A stretch of DNA of 30,622 nucleotides, from the NCBI GenBank assembly GCA_044232905.1, contig JBIIKZ010000021.1, positions 1 through 30,622 of the forward strand. The letters run 5' to 3'. Numbering within the stretch: position 1 is the first letter of the stretch; every line of letters begins with the position of its first letter. The stretch comes from CANHVK01 sp044232905. Its GTDB lineage: Bacteria; Bacteroidota; Bacteroidia; Flavobacteriales_D; Crocinitomicaceae. Of this stretch, positions 6,659 to 15,527 are shown piece by piece. The notes beneath the pieces are model-generated. The model had not been told where the DNA came from, made no database searches, and saw only the letters and a program-made list of their open reading frames with translations. The position numbers and the translations under genes were made by a program.

Positions 6659-9223
6659 ATGCGTTACTTTCTAGTATTTTTCTATTCTTTTTTCTATTTC
6701 ATTGATTATGCACAAATTACAGACGGATTTACAGACGGAAATTTTACATTAAATCCGAATTGGGTGGGTTCTGACACCAAATTTGAGGTTAATAATTCCT
6801 TTCAATTACACTCAAAAAGCACTACTTCGGATTCTATTTTTTTAACAATTGAAAACAAGCTCGATTTTCAAAATTCGGTCGAATGGCATTTCTGGATGAA
6901 GCATTCTTTTTCGCCATCGAGTAATAATTTTTCGCGTTTTTATTTGATTACCAATTCATTAGATTTAAAGTCAAATCCGGATGGGTATTACCTGCAGTTC
7001 GGTGAAACGGGTACCAATGATGCAATTCGACTTTTTAGGAGGAAGAATAGTATTTCTACGCAAATTTGCGCTGGCACAATTGGTGCTATTTCGACCAATT
7101 TTATCACTTCCATCAAAGTCGTTCGAGAACCATCTGGAGAATGGAAAATTTACTCGGATTTTAATGGTGGGGAAAATTATACGCTCGAAGCTTCAGCAAT
7201 CGATAATGCGCAAGTAACAGGTAAATATTCTGGTGTGTATTGTCAATTTACCAAAACCTATGCAACCAAATTTTATTACGATAATTTTTACCTAGGACCT
7301 AAAGTTGTCGATAAAACACCACCTATCTGCCAACAAATTCAGGTGATGGATAATCAACATCTGAAATTAACATTTTCGGAAAGCATCGATTCTGTTAGCG
7401 CGGAAATAGTTGAAAATTATTCTTTTCTAAATTCGAGCAATACCATCTTAAGTGCTTCACGTCTGCAAAATGCTATTACTTGCGTAATGCTCGAACTCGA
7501 TACACCCCTTCAAAACGCTACGAATTATACATTGCGTATTAGTCAAATCTCCGATTTATCAGGAAATGTGATGCTTCCAGAAGTGAAAAACTTTTATTAC
7601 ATCATCGCTGAAAAACCAGAAAAAGGAGAGGTAATTATCAATGAAATTATGAGCAATCCCTCTCCAGTTGTCGGATTACCAGAAATCGAATATGTGGAGA
7701 TTTACAACAAAAGCAATAAATATTTTAACCTTGAAAATTGGATAATAACGGATGGTACAAGCAAAGGTAAAATTGCTTCGGCTTGGATAGGTCCGAAAGA
7801 ATATAAGGTCTTATGTAGCACAAGTGGACTCCCATTTTTAAATCCTGCAGTTGGAGTAAGCTCTTTTCCAAGTTTGAACAATTCCGGAGATAAAATCACC
7901 TTGTTGGATTCACTTGGAAATCGTTTGGATGAGTTAGATTATGCTCTTTCGTGGTATAAATTCGATGGAACATCAACAGGAGGAATTAGCCTCGAACGTA
8001 TTAATCCTTTTCATCCATGTTCGGATGCTTCAAACTGGAAAGGAGCAACTCATCCAGATGGTGGAACACCAAATGAACAAAATTCTGTCTATGATACGCT
8101 TCCAGATAACACAACGATGGAGATTACTTCCAGTAATGTGCTTTCTGATTCGGTATTAAAAGTTGTTTTTTCCAAACAAATAGATACTATTTCAACTGAT
8201 AATGTGGCGATTCAATTTGTTCCAGAAGTTAATTGGAAATCTAGGATTTTTGAATCGAACAGCATGCAAATAATTTTACCTTCCGCTCTTGAAAAATCGA
8301 AAGAATTTGTACTTCAACTAAACGGAATACAGGATTGTTGGATGCATACGTATTCCATAGCTACAACTTTTGCAAATACAGAAATGATGGATGCCAAAGA
8401 TATCGTAATTAATGAGTTATTATTTAATCCATATACCGATGGTGCAGATTTTATCGAGTTATACAATACTTCGGAAAAATGGATTAACCTAAAAGGCCTT
8501 TCCTTGTTTTCACTTGAAAAAGGCTTACTATCAAGTCTTAAAGTAATCGAGCAAAATAGAATTCTAAAACCTCAAGAGTATGTTTTTCTCACACCTTCCA
8601 TTGCTTCCCAAGAAAAAATATATCCAAATACAAATAAATTGCATGGAATACAAATGCCCATTCCAACCATGAATAATGATTCTGGGACGGTTATTCTCAT
8701 GTGTAAAAATCAATTAATCGATAAAGTTTCCTATGAAGAAGGATGGCATTTTCCATTTTTGAATAATAGGGAGGGTAAATCTCTCGAACGTTTGAGTGCT
8801 TCTTTACCATCGAATGAAAAACAAAATTGGTACACAGCTTCTGAAAATGAATATTTTGCAACACCTGGAAATGCAAATTCACATACGATTAGTACAGAAA
8901 GTGTGGCAAACATAAGCGTTTCTTCCGAAACTATTTCACCAGATAATGATGGTTTTGAAGATTTGGTAGAAATTCATATTGCAAATGCAAATCAAAATTC
9001 TACTGCTTCAATTAGTATTTATACTTTGCAAGGAAATGAAGTGAATCGTATAGTAGCAAACGAATTAATTTCTCAAAATGCAATAATTGTATGGGATGGG
9101 CTCGATGCTAAGAAACAAGAACTACCTGTCGGAATTTACATCCTTTATATTCAAATTTTGGATCTTCAGAGTGCAAAAACATTCCATTTTAAACATCCCA
9201 TTATCGTTGCAAAACGGTTATAA
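6659..9223 (+). CDS. Secreted lamin-tail-domain (LTD) protein with Ig-like domains
   Basis: This 854-residue protein opens with a signal peptide (MRYFLVFFYSFFYFIDYAQ). In order it shows: a beta-rich N-terminal domain (about 20-215) resembling secreted lectin-like or LamG-like folds; an Ig-like domain starting at DKTPP (about 218-315); a first LTD domain at about 322-470 (VIINEIMSNPS, then EYVEIYN); a second Ig-like domain; a second LTD domain at about 578-743 (IVINELLFNPY, then DFIELYN); and a C-terminal FlgD-like beta domain (about 750-854) containing ISPDNDGFEDL. The last domain resembles the gliding-motility-associated C-terminal regions that can direct T9SS export. LTD domains are common in Bacteroidota surface proteins; the ligand is unknown. 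The next gene on the same strand is also a giant surface protein, 110 bases downstream. Confidence 0.8.
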   Translation: MRYFLVFFYSFFYFIDYAQITDGFTDGNFTLNPNWVGSDTKFEVNNSFQLHSKSTTSDSIFLTIENKLDFQNSVEWHFWMKHSFSPSSNNFSRFYLITNSLDLKSNPDGYYLQFGETGTNDAIRLFRRKNSISTQICAGTIGAISTNFITSIKVVREPSGEWKIYSDFNGGENYTLEASAIDNAQVTGKYSGVYCQFTKTYATKFYYDNFYLGPKVVDKTPPICQQIQVMDNQHLKLTFSESIDSVSAEIVENYSFLNSSNTILSASRLQNAITCVMLELDTPLQNATNYTLRISQISDLSGNVMLPEVKNFYYIIAEKPEKGEVIINEIMSNPSPVVGLPEIEYVEIYNKSNKYFNLENWIITDGTSKGKIASAWIGPKEYKVLCSTSGLPFLNPAVGVSSFPSLNNSGDKITLLDSLGNRLDELDYALSWYKFDGTSTGGISLERINPFHPCSDASNWKGATHPDGGTPNEQNSVYDTLPDNTTMEITSSNVLSDSVLKVVFSKQIDTISTDNVAIQFVPEVNWKSRIFESNSMQIILPSALEKSKEFVLQLNGIQDCWMHTYSIATTFANTEMMDAKDIVINELLFNPYTDGADFIELYNTSEKWINLKGLSLFSLEKGLLSSLKVIEQNRILKPQEYVFLTPSIASQEKIYPNTNKLHGIQMPIPTMNNDSGTVILMCKNQLIDKVSYEEGWHFPFLNNREGKSLERLSASLPSNEKQNWYTASENEYFATPGNANSHTISTESVANISVSSETISPDNDGFEDLVEIHIANANQNSTASISIYTLQGNEVNRIVANELISQNAIIVWDGLDAKKQELPVGIYILYIQILDLQSAKTFHFKHPIIVAKRL

Positions 9224-9296
9224 TTTAAAATCAGTATAAATTACTGTTATTCAGATTAATTCGGTAAAATAGTTCAAAATCTGTCTGGAATTTTTG

Positions 9297-9304
9297 TAAA
9301 TTCG
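9297..9304 (+). promoter_or_regulatory. Possible -7 box of the SprB-repeat protein gene
   Basis: TAAATTCG is one mismatch from TAnnTTTG and lies 29 bases before the ATG at 9334, a normal spacing. No clear -33 box is seen. Confidence 0.3.
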
Positions 9305-9333
9305 TTGCGTAATAACTAAAAAAAATAATTTTT

Positions 9334-12300
9334 ATGAAGAAACAAATTACTCGATTTCTTCTTGTGCTTGTCCATGTTTTTATGCTTTCTTTCGTGAATG
9401 CACAAAGTATTGTAACCACAAGTGATGAAACTGCAAAAGGAAAATGCGATGGTACTGCGAGAATTTCATCCCTTGCACTTCCAAATCTTACATCTTGGGT
9501 TTGGAAAAAAGACACATCCATTATACAAAAAGATGGTAAAGATTTAGTAAATCTTTGTGTTGGAAAATACATAATTCAATATGTAGACAAACAGAGTAAA
9601 ACACATATCGATTCGTTTTTTGTTAACACAAAATCATCTGGAGGTGGAACAAACGTATGTGAAGGTTTCAAAGTGTTCCCAAGTTATGTGCGACCAAACA
9701 TAAAAGATTCATCTGGAAAATGTACAGGGCGTATTGAACTTTCCACAGCAGGTGGTCATAAACCATTTGTATATACATGGGCAACAAATGCCGCAACCCA
9801 AAAAAATAGTGCTGACGCATTATGTGGAGGTAATTATGGAGGTTATGTAAAAGATTCGATGGGTTGTACCGCACAATTCAATGTTGCAATAAAAGATACT
9901 TCGTTAAATAACGGTGGTGGATCTAATGGAAAACCATGTCAGGTTGAATTAAAAGGGAAATCTATAGATTCTACTGGTTTAAATTTCTATTTAAAATTAC
10001 AAACAAGGGTAGATAATAATGGATTTGTAAAATCTTACGAATTAAAAATCGATGGAAACGTTGTTTCTACAGACTCGGTATTTATTGCTAGAATGACTCC
10101 TGGAAAATATACTATTGAATATGCAATTATTACTTCCATTGGTTGTGAAGATAGACATATAGATACGATGTCTTTCCCTTATTTTGATGGTCCAAAAATC
10201 GATTGTAATAAAAGCAATTTAAAATTGGAATTAATTAAATTGGAGAATAACAAGCAAGGGAGTTCTAGTTGTATTGGTTTAATTCAGGTGAAAGCGATAG
10301 GAGGAAAATCTCCGTATCATTTCCATTGGAATAACAACATTACCGGCGAATATGCGAAAGGATTATGTCCTGGAAAATATGATGTTCAATTGAAAGATTC
10401 CAACAATTGTTCTGTAATGGCTTCTTTTGAAATCAAAAATGATTCTATTGTCGGTAGTAATCCTTGCAAAGAATTCAAATTGGAATTGATCAAAGCGATT
10501 AACGATAAGTATGGCGACTCAATTTGTACTGGTTTAATTGATGTTCACACTGTCGGTGGAACAGCTCCTTTTTACTTTAAATGGAATAATGGTGTGAATA
10601 CTCCTTACAATGAAAAATTGTGTGCGGACACATATACCTTAAATGTAAAAGATGCGAATAATTGCTATGCTTCGTTTACGCAATCCATTTACCAGGATTC
10701 AGTGATTGATTCTAATCCTTGTCAAGGTTTTAAAGTAGAAATTGCAAAAATTCAAAATACACGTAAAGGAGAGACAGTAGTTTGTTCAGGACTTATTGAA
10801 GTTCGCACGTACGGTGGAACAGCACCGTATACCTATAAATGGAGTAATGGTGGATCTTCAAACGTAATGCATAAATTATGTGAAGGAAAATATACCTTAT
10901 TAGTTAAAGATAAAAATAATTGTGGTTCTGAACTAACAGCTTTCGTTAAAGCAGATTCGATTATTAATCCAACTACCGATTCCAATTGTGCTGGTTTTAT
11001 CATTAATGTAAACGGGATTAAAAACGCGGTAAAAGGAGCAAATAACTGTACAGGGGCTATTATGACAAATGTTTCTGGCGGTAAACAACCGTATACTTTC
11101 TATTGGAGTAATGGCACAAAAGATTTGTTTTTATCCAATGTTTGTGCAGGGACTTATACCTTAAAAGCATTAGATGCCAATGGTTGTTTGGTAAGTATTA
11201 CGAAAGAAGTGAAAGCAGACACCGCTAGTGTAACGAATGATTGTACAACGTTAACAGCGAATGTGCTTGTTAAAAACACGAACGCTTCTGCAAATGCATG
11301 TAATGGTGCTTTAGAAATTTCTGTAAATGGAGGAACAGCTCCATATGCTTTTGTATGGAATACTTCAGCTACTGGAAAAGCTATTACTGGATTATGTGAA
11401 GGGAATTATTCAGTTACAATAACGGATGCGAAAAAATGTGCAATTAAAGTGAATAAATATGTTGGACGTGATTCTATCGTTCAAAATCCATGTGCAGGAT
11501 TCTTTGCAAATGTTAATGTTAAAAATGATCAAGATGGCGATGCTATTTGTACAGGTGTTTTATTAGTAAATGCTGGCGGAGGGAAATCACCATATAACTA
11601 TAAATGGTCAGATGGTTCTACGCAACCATATCTGAAAGATGTTTGTAAAGGTTCCTACGCTGTCTCTGTTTTTGATGTTAATAATTGTTCTTTAACCATT
11701 GAAAAATATGTAGGTCTTGATTCAGTCTTTAATCCATGTAAAAATTTCTATGCGAAAATTGCTTCGGTTGAAAATTGTGGTTTAAATGCTGTTAAATGTA
11801 ATGGTGTACTTAAAGTTGCAGTTGCAGGAGGTAAGGCTCCGTATGACTTTACATGGTCTAATGGTGTAAAAGCACCTTCTATTACGGATCTATGTCCTAA
11901 TGAATATTCCGTGGAGATAAAAGATGCTAATAAATGTGCAATTGTTTTAACGGCAAAAGTATCCATAGATTCAACTAAAAATGTATGTGAAGGTTTCTTT
12001 ACGAAAGTAGTAGAAGTGAAAAATGATAAAGCTGGAGATAACAAATGTTCTGGAGCTATCTTTACTTCAACACTTGGCGGAAAAGCTCCTTATGCTTATT
12101 TCTGGTCGAATGGTGCTAAAACAGCAAATATTTTAGATGTTTGCTCAGACAAGTATTTCTTGTATGTAAAAGATGCGAATAATTGTATTAACCAATTAGA
12201 TAAATTTGTTGGCTCTGATTCCATCGTTGACTTATGTAAAGGGTTCAATGGCTATATTTCTAGTGTAAAAGATTATTCAGCTGATGACACTACGTGTTTA

Positions 12301-13299
12301 GGAGGTTTAGAAGCAACTATAAAAGGTGGTAAAGCACCATTCAACTTTATGTGGTCAAATGGTGATGCGTCACTTGCTGCCTCTAATCTTTGTGAAGGTG
12401 GTTATTCTTTAACTATCGTTGACGCTAACGAATGTAACATTACCTTAAATGGTAAAGTACGTATGTTACCATCTAAAAAACAAAAACTTAAAGCGTATGT
12501 TACTTCAACGGATGTAACTGCTGCTGGTGCTTGTGATGGGACTGTAAATGTTAAAGTAGTTAGTGGTAACGCTCCGTATTACTTCTACCACTCAAATGGT
12601 GAAGTATCGGATAGTAGAACTGGTGTATGTGCTGGAGTATACTCTGTAATTGTAAAAGACGCTAAAAATGAAGTTGTTGAATTATCTTACTTAATCTCTT
12701 CTCCATTGAATACAATTATTAACGAAGAAGTTGAAGTGCCAGTAGGTTCAGATACAACTGTAGTTGATACAGTATCTACTTCAGTTACTAAAGAATGTTC
12801 TATTGATTACAACGCAATCGATTCTGTACAAATTGTTGAATACAAAATGATAGCTAAGGATTCATTACTAGTAACTTGGGCGATTTATAGTGCTTCAAAT
12901 GTTACTTATGTGACAGATATGTATGTATTCACTGCTGGTACTGGTGTATACGCTATTAATTTAGAGTTGTACTGTGACGAAAAGAAAGCAATTGGAAATT
13001 TCTTAAAAGCTTCTGAATCTTTTTATTATATAGCGGAAGGTACAACAGCAATTGTAGAAAAAGCAACTGAAAAAGTGAATGTTTATCCGAACCCTTTCAG
13101 TGATAAATTCACGGTTAAATTAGAAAAAGTGCAAGATTACCAAATCCATGTAATGGATATGTCTGGTAAAGCTTTGTATACAAATTCCTTTGCGAATACA
13201 AATGCAATTAACTTGGATTTAGGTCATTTGGCGAATGGTCAATATATTTTAAAAATTGTTAGTGAAACTTCAAGTTTCTCACGTATGATTTCAAAATAA
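9334..13299 (+). CDS. SprB-repeat surface adhesin-like protein with T9SS type A sorting domain
   Basis: The 1321-residue product has a signal peptide (MKKQITRFLLVLVHVFMLSF, ending near VNAQ), one degenerate repeat at about 35-95, and then eleven SprB-type repeats to about residue 1124. Each repeat follows the pattern C-x-G, then GGxxPYxFxWSNG, then LCxGxYxLxVxDANxC. Each therefore brings three or more cysteines at fixed places, suggesting disulfide-stapled beta units. A linker of about 120 residues leads to the C-terminal domain starting near 1248 (VNVYPNPFSDKF) and ending in YILKIVSETSSFSRMISK, the hallmark of type A T9SS cargo. SprB itself is the mobile gliding adhesin of Flavobacterium; this protein is much shorter and should be called SprB-like only. 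It probably sits on the cell surface and may aid adhesion. Confidence 0.9.
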   Translation: MKKQITRFLLVLVHVFMLSFVNAQSIVTTSDETAKGKCDGTARISSLALPNLTSWVWKKDTSIIQKDGKDLVNLCVGKYIIQYVDKQSKTHIDSFFVNTKSSGGGTNVCEGFKVFPSYVRPNIKDSSGKCTGRIELSTAGGHKPFVYTWATNAATQKNSADALCGGNYGGYVKDSMGCTAQFNVAIKDTSLNNGGGSNGKPCQVELKGKSIDSTGLNFYLKLQTRVDNNGFVKSYELKIDGNVVSTDSVFIARMTPGKYTIEYAIITSIGCEDRHIDTMSFPYFDGPKIDCNKSNLKLELIKLENNKQGSSSCIGLIQVKAIGGKSPYHFHWNNNITGEYAKGLCPGKYDVQLKDSNNCSVMASFEIKNDSIVGSNPCKEFKLELIKAINDKYGDSICTGLIDVHTVGGTAPFYFKWNNGVNTPYNEKLCADTYTLNVKDANNCYASFTQSIYQDSVIDSNPCQGFKVEIAKIQNTRKGETVVCSGLIEVRTYGGTAPYTYKWSNGGSSNVMHKLCEGKYTLLVKDKNNCGSELTAFVKADSIINPTTDSNCAGFIINVNGIKNAVKGANNCTGAIMTNVSGGKQPYTFYWSNGTKDLFLSNVCAGTYTLKALDANGCLVSITKEVKADTASVTNDCTTLTANVLVKNTNASANACNGALEISVNGGTAPYAFVWNTSATGKAITGLCEGNYSVTITDAKKCAIKVNKYVGRDSIVQNPCAGFFANVNVKNDQDGDAICTGVLLVNAGGGKSPYNYKWSDGSTQPYLKDVCKGSYAVSVFDVNNCSLTIEKYVGLDSVFNPCKNFYAKIASVENCGLNAVKCNGVLKVAVAGGKAPYDFTWSNGVKAPSITDLCPNEYSVEIKDANKCAIVLTAKVSIDSTKNVCEGFFTKVVEVKNDKAGDNKCSGAIFTSTLGGKAPYAYFWSNGAKTANILDVCSDKYFLYVKDANNCINQLDKFVGSDSIVDLCKGFNGYISSVKDYSADDTTCLGGLEATIKGGKAPFNFMWSNGDASLAASNLCEGGYSLTIVDANECNITLNGKVRMLPSKKQKLKAYVTSTDVTAAGACDGTVNVKVVSGNAPYYFYHSNGEVSDSRTGVCAGVYSVIVKDAKNEVVELSYLISSPLNTIINEEVEVPVGSDTTVVDTVSTSVTKECSIDYNAIDSVQIVEYKMIAKDSLLVTWAIYSASNVTYVTDMYVFTAGTGVYAINLELYCDEKKAIGNFLKASESFYYIAEGTTAIVEKATEKVNVYPNPFSDKFTVKLEKVQDYQIHVMDMSGKALYTNSFANTNAINLDLGHLANGQYILKIVSETSSFSRMISK
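9721..12706 (+). repeat. Eleven tandem SprB-type repeats inside the surface protein gene
   Basis: The first cysteine codon of each repeat falls at 9721, then (after a non-repeat insert) 10270, 10525, 10783, 11047, 11299, 11548, 11797, 12046, 12295 and 12532. From 11299 to 12295 the spacing is exactly 249 bases four times running; the outer units vary between 237 and 264. The repeats are diverged in DNA sequence, so they look old rather than freshly duplicated, but the constant period in the middle block suggests they arose by unit duplication. Confidence 0.85.
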
Positions 13300-13320
13300 T
13301 CTTCCATCTAGGATATAAAG

Positions 13321-13351
13321 AAAACGCCCCGCTTTTCAGTGGGGCGTTTTT
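13321..13351. terminator. Strong bidirectional terminator between the SprB-like gene and nadK
   Basis: A 12-base stem (AAAACGCCCCGC at 13321-13332 with GTGGGGCGTTTT at 13339-13350, one G-T wobble) encloses the loop TTTTCA. T-rich tails are present on both strands, so it can end both the plus-strand surface protein mRNA and the minus-strand nadK mRNA. Confidence 0.9.
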
Positions 13352-13413
13352 GATTCATGAAAGTTTTATAATTCTAATGTAGTTGAACGAAGAAAAGTAA
13401 CTTTATTTTACGA

Positions 13414-14292
13414 TCAATTTCGCTTATCCATGCCCCAAGACATCTTATTACGTATAGTATCTAAGAAACTAGTGTCATCAAAACGAACAACATTAATCAT
13501 AAATTCTGCTTTTTGCACCAAAACTTCGGAACCTTGTGGGATACTTTTCGTATTGGCATCTAAACTGATTAAATATTTTCGTTCTCTTCCCTCTACACTT
13601 AATTTTATTGGTAAATGATCTGGTACTACCATCGGTCGCACATTTAGGTTATGTGGTGCAATAGGAGTTAAAATGTGTATCTGACAACCAGGAGTTACAA
13701 TCGGTCCGCCACAACTCAAATTATATGCAGTAGAACCTGTAGGTGTACCAACTATCAATCCATCTGCCCAATAGGAGTTGAGGTAATTGCCATCTAAACT
13801 CGCATGAACTGTAATCATCGATGCAGTATCCTTTTTATGCAACGTTAATTCATTTAAAGCTAAATTATCGTCTCCAAATAAATCATCTTCCGTATGGATA
13901 CGAATTAAAGAACGTTTCTGAAACGTATATCGTTTATCACGAACCATTTCCATGGTCTCTTCGATTTTTTCAGGAGTAATATTTGCTAAAAATCCAAGTC
14001 TGCCGGTATTTATTCCTACAATTGGAACTCCGCTGTCGCGAATGAATCCAACCGTCTTGATAAACGTTCCATCCCCACCAATACTAAAAGCCATGTCGAA
14101 GCCTGATTTTAAGTCGTGATAGCTGGAAAAACTAGCTAAACTTTGTCCTATATTGGATTTTTTAATTAATTGTTTTTTGAGTTCGTGTTCAAGAACAGCT
14201 GTCCATCCTAACGCTTCTATACTGCGTAAAGTCTGTTCAAATACAACGCTGTTTTGACGGGTAAGTTTTCTTCCGTAAATCGCAATTTTCAT
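13414..14292 (-). CDS. nadK: NAD kinase
   Basis: The 292-residue protein phosphorylates NAD to NADP in the cytoplasm. The GGDGT signature is at residues 72-76 (SIGGDGTFIKTV). LNELTLHK, containing the conserved NE pair, and PTGSTAYNLSCGGPI, the conserved glycine-rich segment, follow in order. Length and motif order are normal for the family. It lies 25 bases downstream of the CBS-ACT gene on the same strand and is probably co-transcribed with it, ending at the terminator at 13321. This CBS-nadK pair is frequently found near uppS-bamA in Flavobacteriia; here it is about 11 kb away. Confidence 0.95.
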   Translation of the reverse strand: MKIAIYGRKLTRQNSVVFEQTLRSIEALGWTAVLEHELKKQLIKKSNIGQSLASFSSYHDLKSGFDMAFSIGGDGTFIKTVGFIRDSGVPIVGINTGRLGFLANITPEKIEETMEMVRDKRYTFQKRSLIRIHTEDDLFGDDNLALNELTLHKKDTASMITVHASLDGNYLNSYWADGLIVGTPTGSTAYNLSCGGPIVTPGCQIHILTPIAPHNLNVRPMVVPDHLPIKLSVEGRERKYLISLDANTKSIPQGSEVLVQKAEFMINVVRFDDTSFLDTIRNKMSWGMDKRN

Positions 14293-14317
14293 TTCGGTAA
14301 AATTTACGTAAAACGTA

Positions 14318-14980
14318 TTACATTTTTAAGAAATTCAATAAAGAATCATAACGATCTTGTATGTCATCATTGAAATCACTTTTTTGATAGGAAGCACTTA
14401 TCACATAATCATACCGTTCAAAAGTACGAATGATACTATCCAACTCTGTTTTGTTGATTTTCAAGGTAACTTCCAATTTGGTAGAATCAGGCGTAGACAT
14501 GATGTAGGAACTTAAAATCCGCGCATTGTTACTTTCTACAATTTGTGCAATTTGAGCTAAGGAATAATCAATTTGGTTCACTTCCAAAACAAGTATCGCT
14601 CCATGCTCCTTAATACTTCCAGTGCTTGCCACCATGGTTAAAATGTCGTGCACGGAAGTACATCCAACATATTTTTCATTTTTATCCAGTATCGGAACAA
14701 CGGAAATTTTGTGTTCCGAAACTTTATATAATACCTCGTAAATATGTGCAGTTTCTAGTACGTATGGGCGTGGTAAATGGTCAAATAAAACATCCAATGT
14801 TTCTTCTAAATCCATTTTGTCGAGTATGTCAGACTCTGAAATTAAACCCACAAAGTTCCCGTTTTTTAAAACAGGTAAATGAGATACTTTAAATTCATCC
14901 ATCCAACGTAATGCAACATCACCTGTATCTGTGTGAGTTAAAGGAGGAATCTCGTCTGTAATTAAATCTTTTGCTATCAT
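14318..14980 (-). CDS. CBS domain pair with C-terminal ACT-like domain
   Basis: The 220-residue protein has two CBS motifs in its first 120 residues (VSHLPVLKNGNFVGLISESD, then ISVVPILDKNEKYVGCTSVH), a fold that usually binds adenine nucleotides. The last 80 residues (GAILVLEVNQIDYSLAQIAQ and following) look like an ACT domain, a small-molecule sensor, giving an AcuB-like layout. It has no catalytic domain, so a regulatory role is likely. Adjacency to nadK suggests, without proving, a link to nucleotide or NADP status. It is divergent from the small gene at 15082, with 101 bases between starts. Confidence 0.8.
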   Translation of the reverse strand: MIAKDLITDEIPPLTHTDTGDVALRWMDEFKVSHLPVLKNGNFVGLISESDILDKMDLEETLDVLFDHLPRPYVLETAHIYEVLYKVSEHKISVVPILDKNEKYVGCTSVHDILTMVASTGSIKEHGAILVLEVNQIDYSLAQIAQIVESNNARILSSYIMSTPDSTKLEVTLKINKTELDSIIRTFERYDYVISASYQKSDFNDDIQDRYDSLLNFLKM

Positions 14981-15069
14981 TATAGTGCCAAATTACAAAT
15001 AATGTACCGATTTCAAAAAAATATCGCTACTAAACATGTATCCTAGTGTTAATTTCTAGCTCAAAAGCG

Positions 15070-15077
15070 TAAATTTG
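15070..15077 (+). promoter_or_regulatory. -7 box directly before the gene at 15082 (possible leaderless mRNA)
   Basis: TAAATTTG is an exact TAnnTTTG match and ends only four bases before the ATG at 15082. Transcription normally begins about five to seven bases after this box, so the mRNA would start at or next to the start codon. A clear -33 box is not seen. Confidence 0.5.
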
Positions 15078-15081
15078 TTAC

Positions 15082-15423
15082 ATGGATTATGACATTGAAT
15101 TACGATTTCAAGCGCTCACAAAAAAGCTAGAAAACGATTTTGGAGAAGGATTAGATACACAGGCAATTCTTTTTTTAATCGGTGTTCAAGAATTAGGCCT
15201 TGGTTATAGAGAATTTACAAAACAAGAAAAGACCGACCTTTTGCATATTGCGGTTTGTACTTTATTAGAACCCCATGGCTACTATAAATTTGAAGCGCGC
15301 GATGTTGAAAACTGGCCACATTTTGCTATCCTAAAGCCTTTACCTGTTCTAAATGATAAGGAACAACAACACCTTATAAAAGAGGCAATCCTAGATTATT
15401 TTGAACAAAATGATATTTATTAG
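15082..15423 (+). CDS. Small protein of unknown function
   Basis: This 113-residue soluble, acidic protein begins MDYDIELRFQALTKKLENDF and has no signal peptide, membrane segment or motif that I can tie to a function. It is predicted to be largely helical with a short central region (HGYYKFEARDVENWPHF). The coding frame is clear: it sits in a gap between a divergent gene and rseP, has an exact -7 box, and shows ordinary codon use. Its position 104 bases before rseP, which has its own -7 box, means it need not belong to that operon. It resembles the short conserved hypothetical proteins common in Flavobacteriales, but I do not recognise a family. Confidence 0.75.
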   Translation: MDYDIELRFQALTKKLENDFGEGLDTQAILFLIGVQELGLGYREFTKQEKTDLLHIAVCTLLEPHGYYKFEARDVENWPHFAILKPLPVLNDKEQQHLIKEAILDYFEQNDIY

Positions 15424-15500
15424 TCCATTTGTAACATACTAGTTAATAGTCAGAAAAGTATATCCAGAGTACGATACGAGATTCTTAATGCTAAATAATA

Positions 15501-15508
15501 TATATTTG
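15501..15508 (+). promoter_or_regulatory. Putative -7 box of rseP
   Basis: TATATTTG matches TAnnTTTG exactly and lies 19 bases before the rseP ATG at 15528. It would drive rseP and probably the three genes after it, which follow with gaps of only 24, 23 and 2 bases. Confidence 0.5.
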
Positions 15509-15527
15509 TATACTAAAAAAATAAAAC

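Noticed and set aside
9721..12706. CRISPR array or satellite DNA
   Set aside because: The 249-base periodicity is in frame, diverged at DNA level and encodes SprB-type protein repeats with conserved cysteines.
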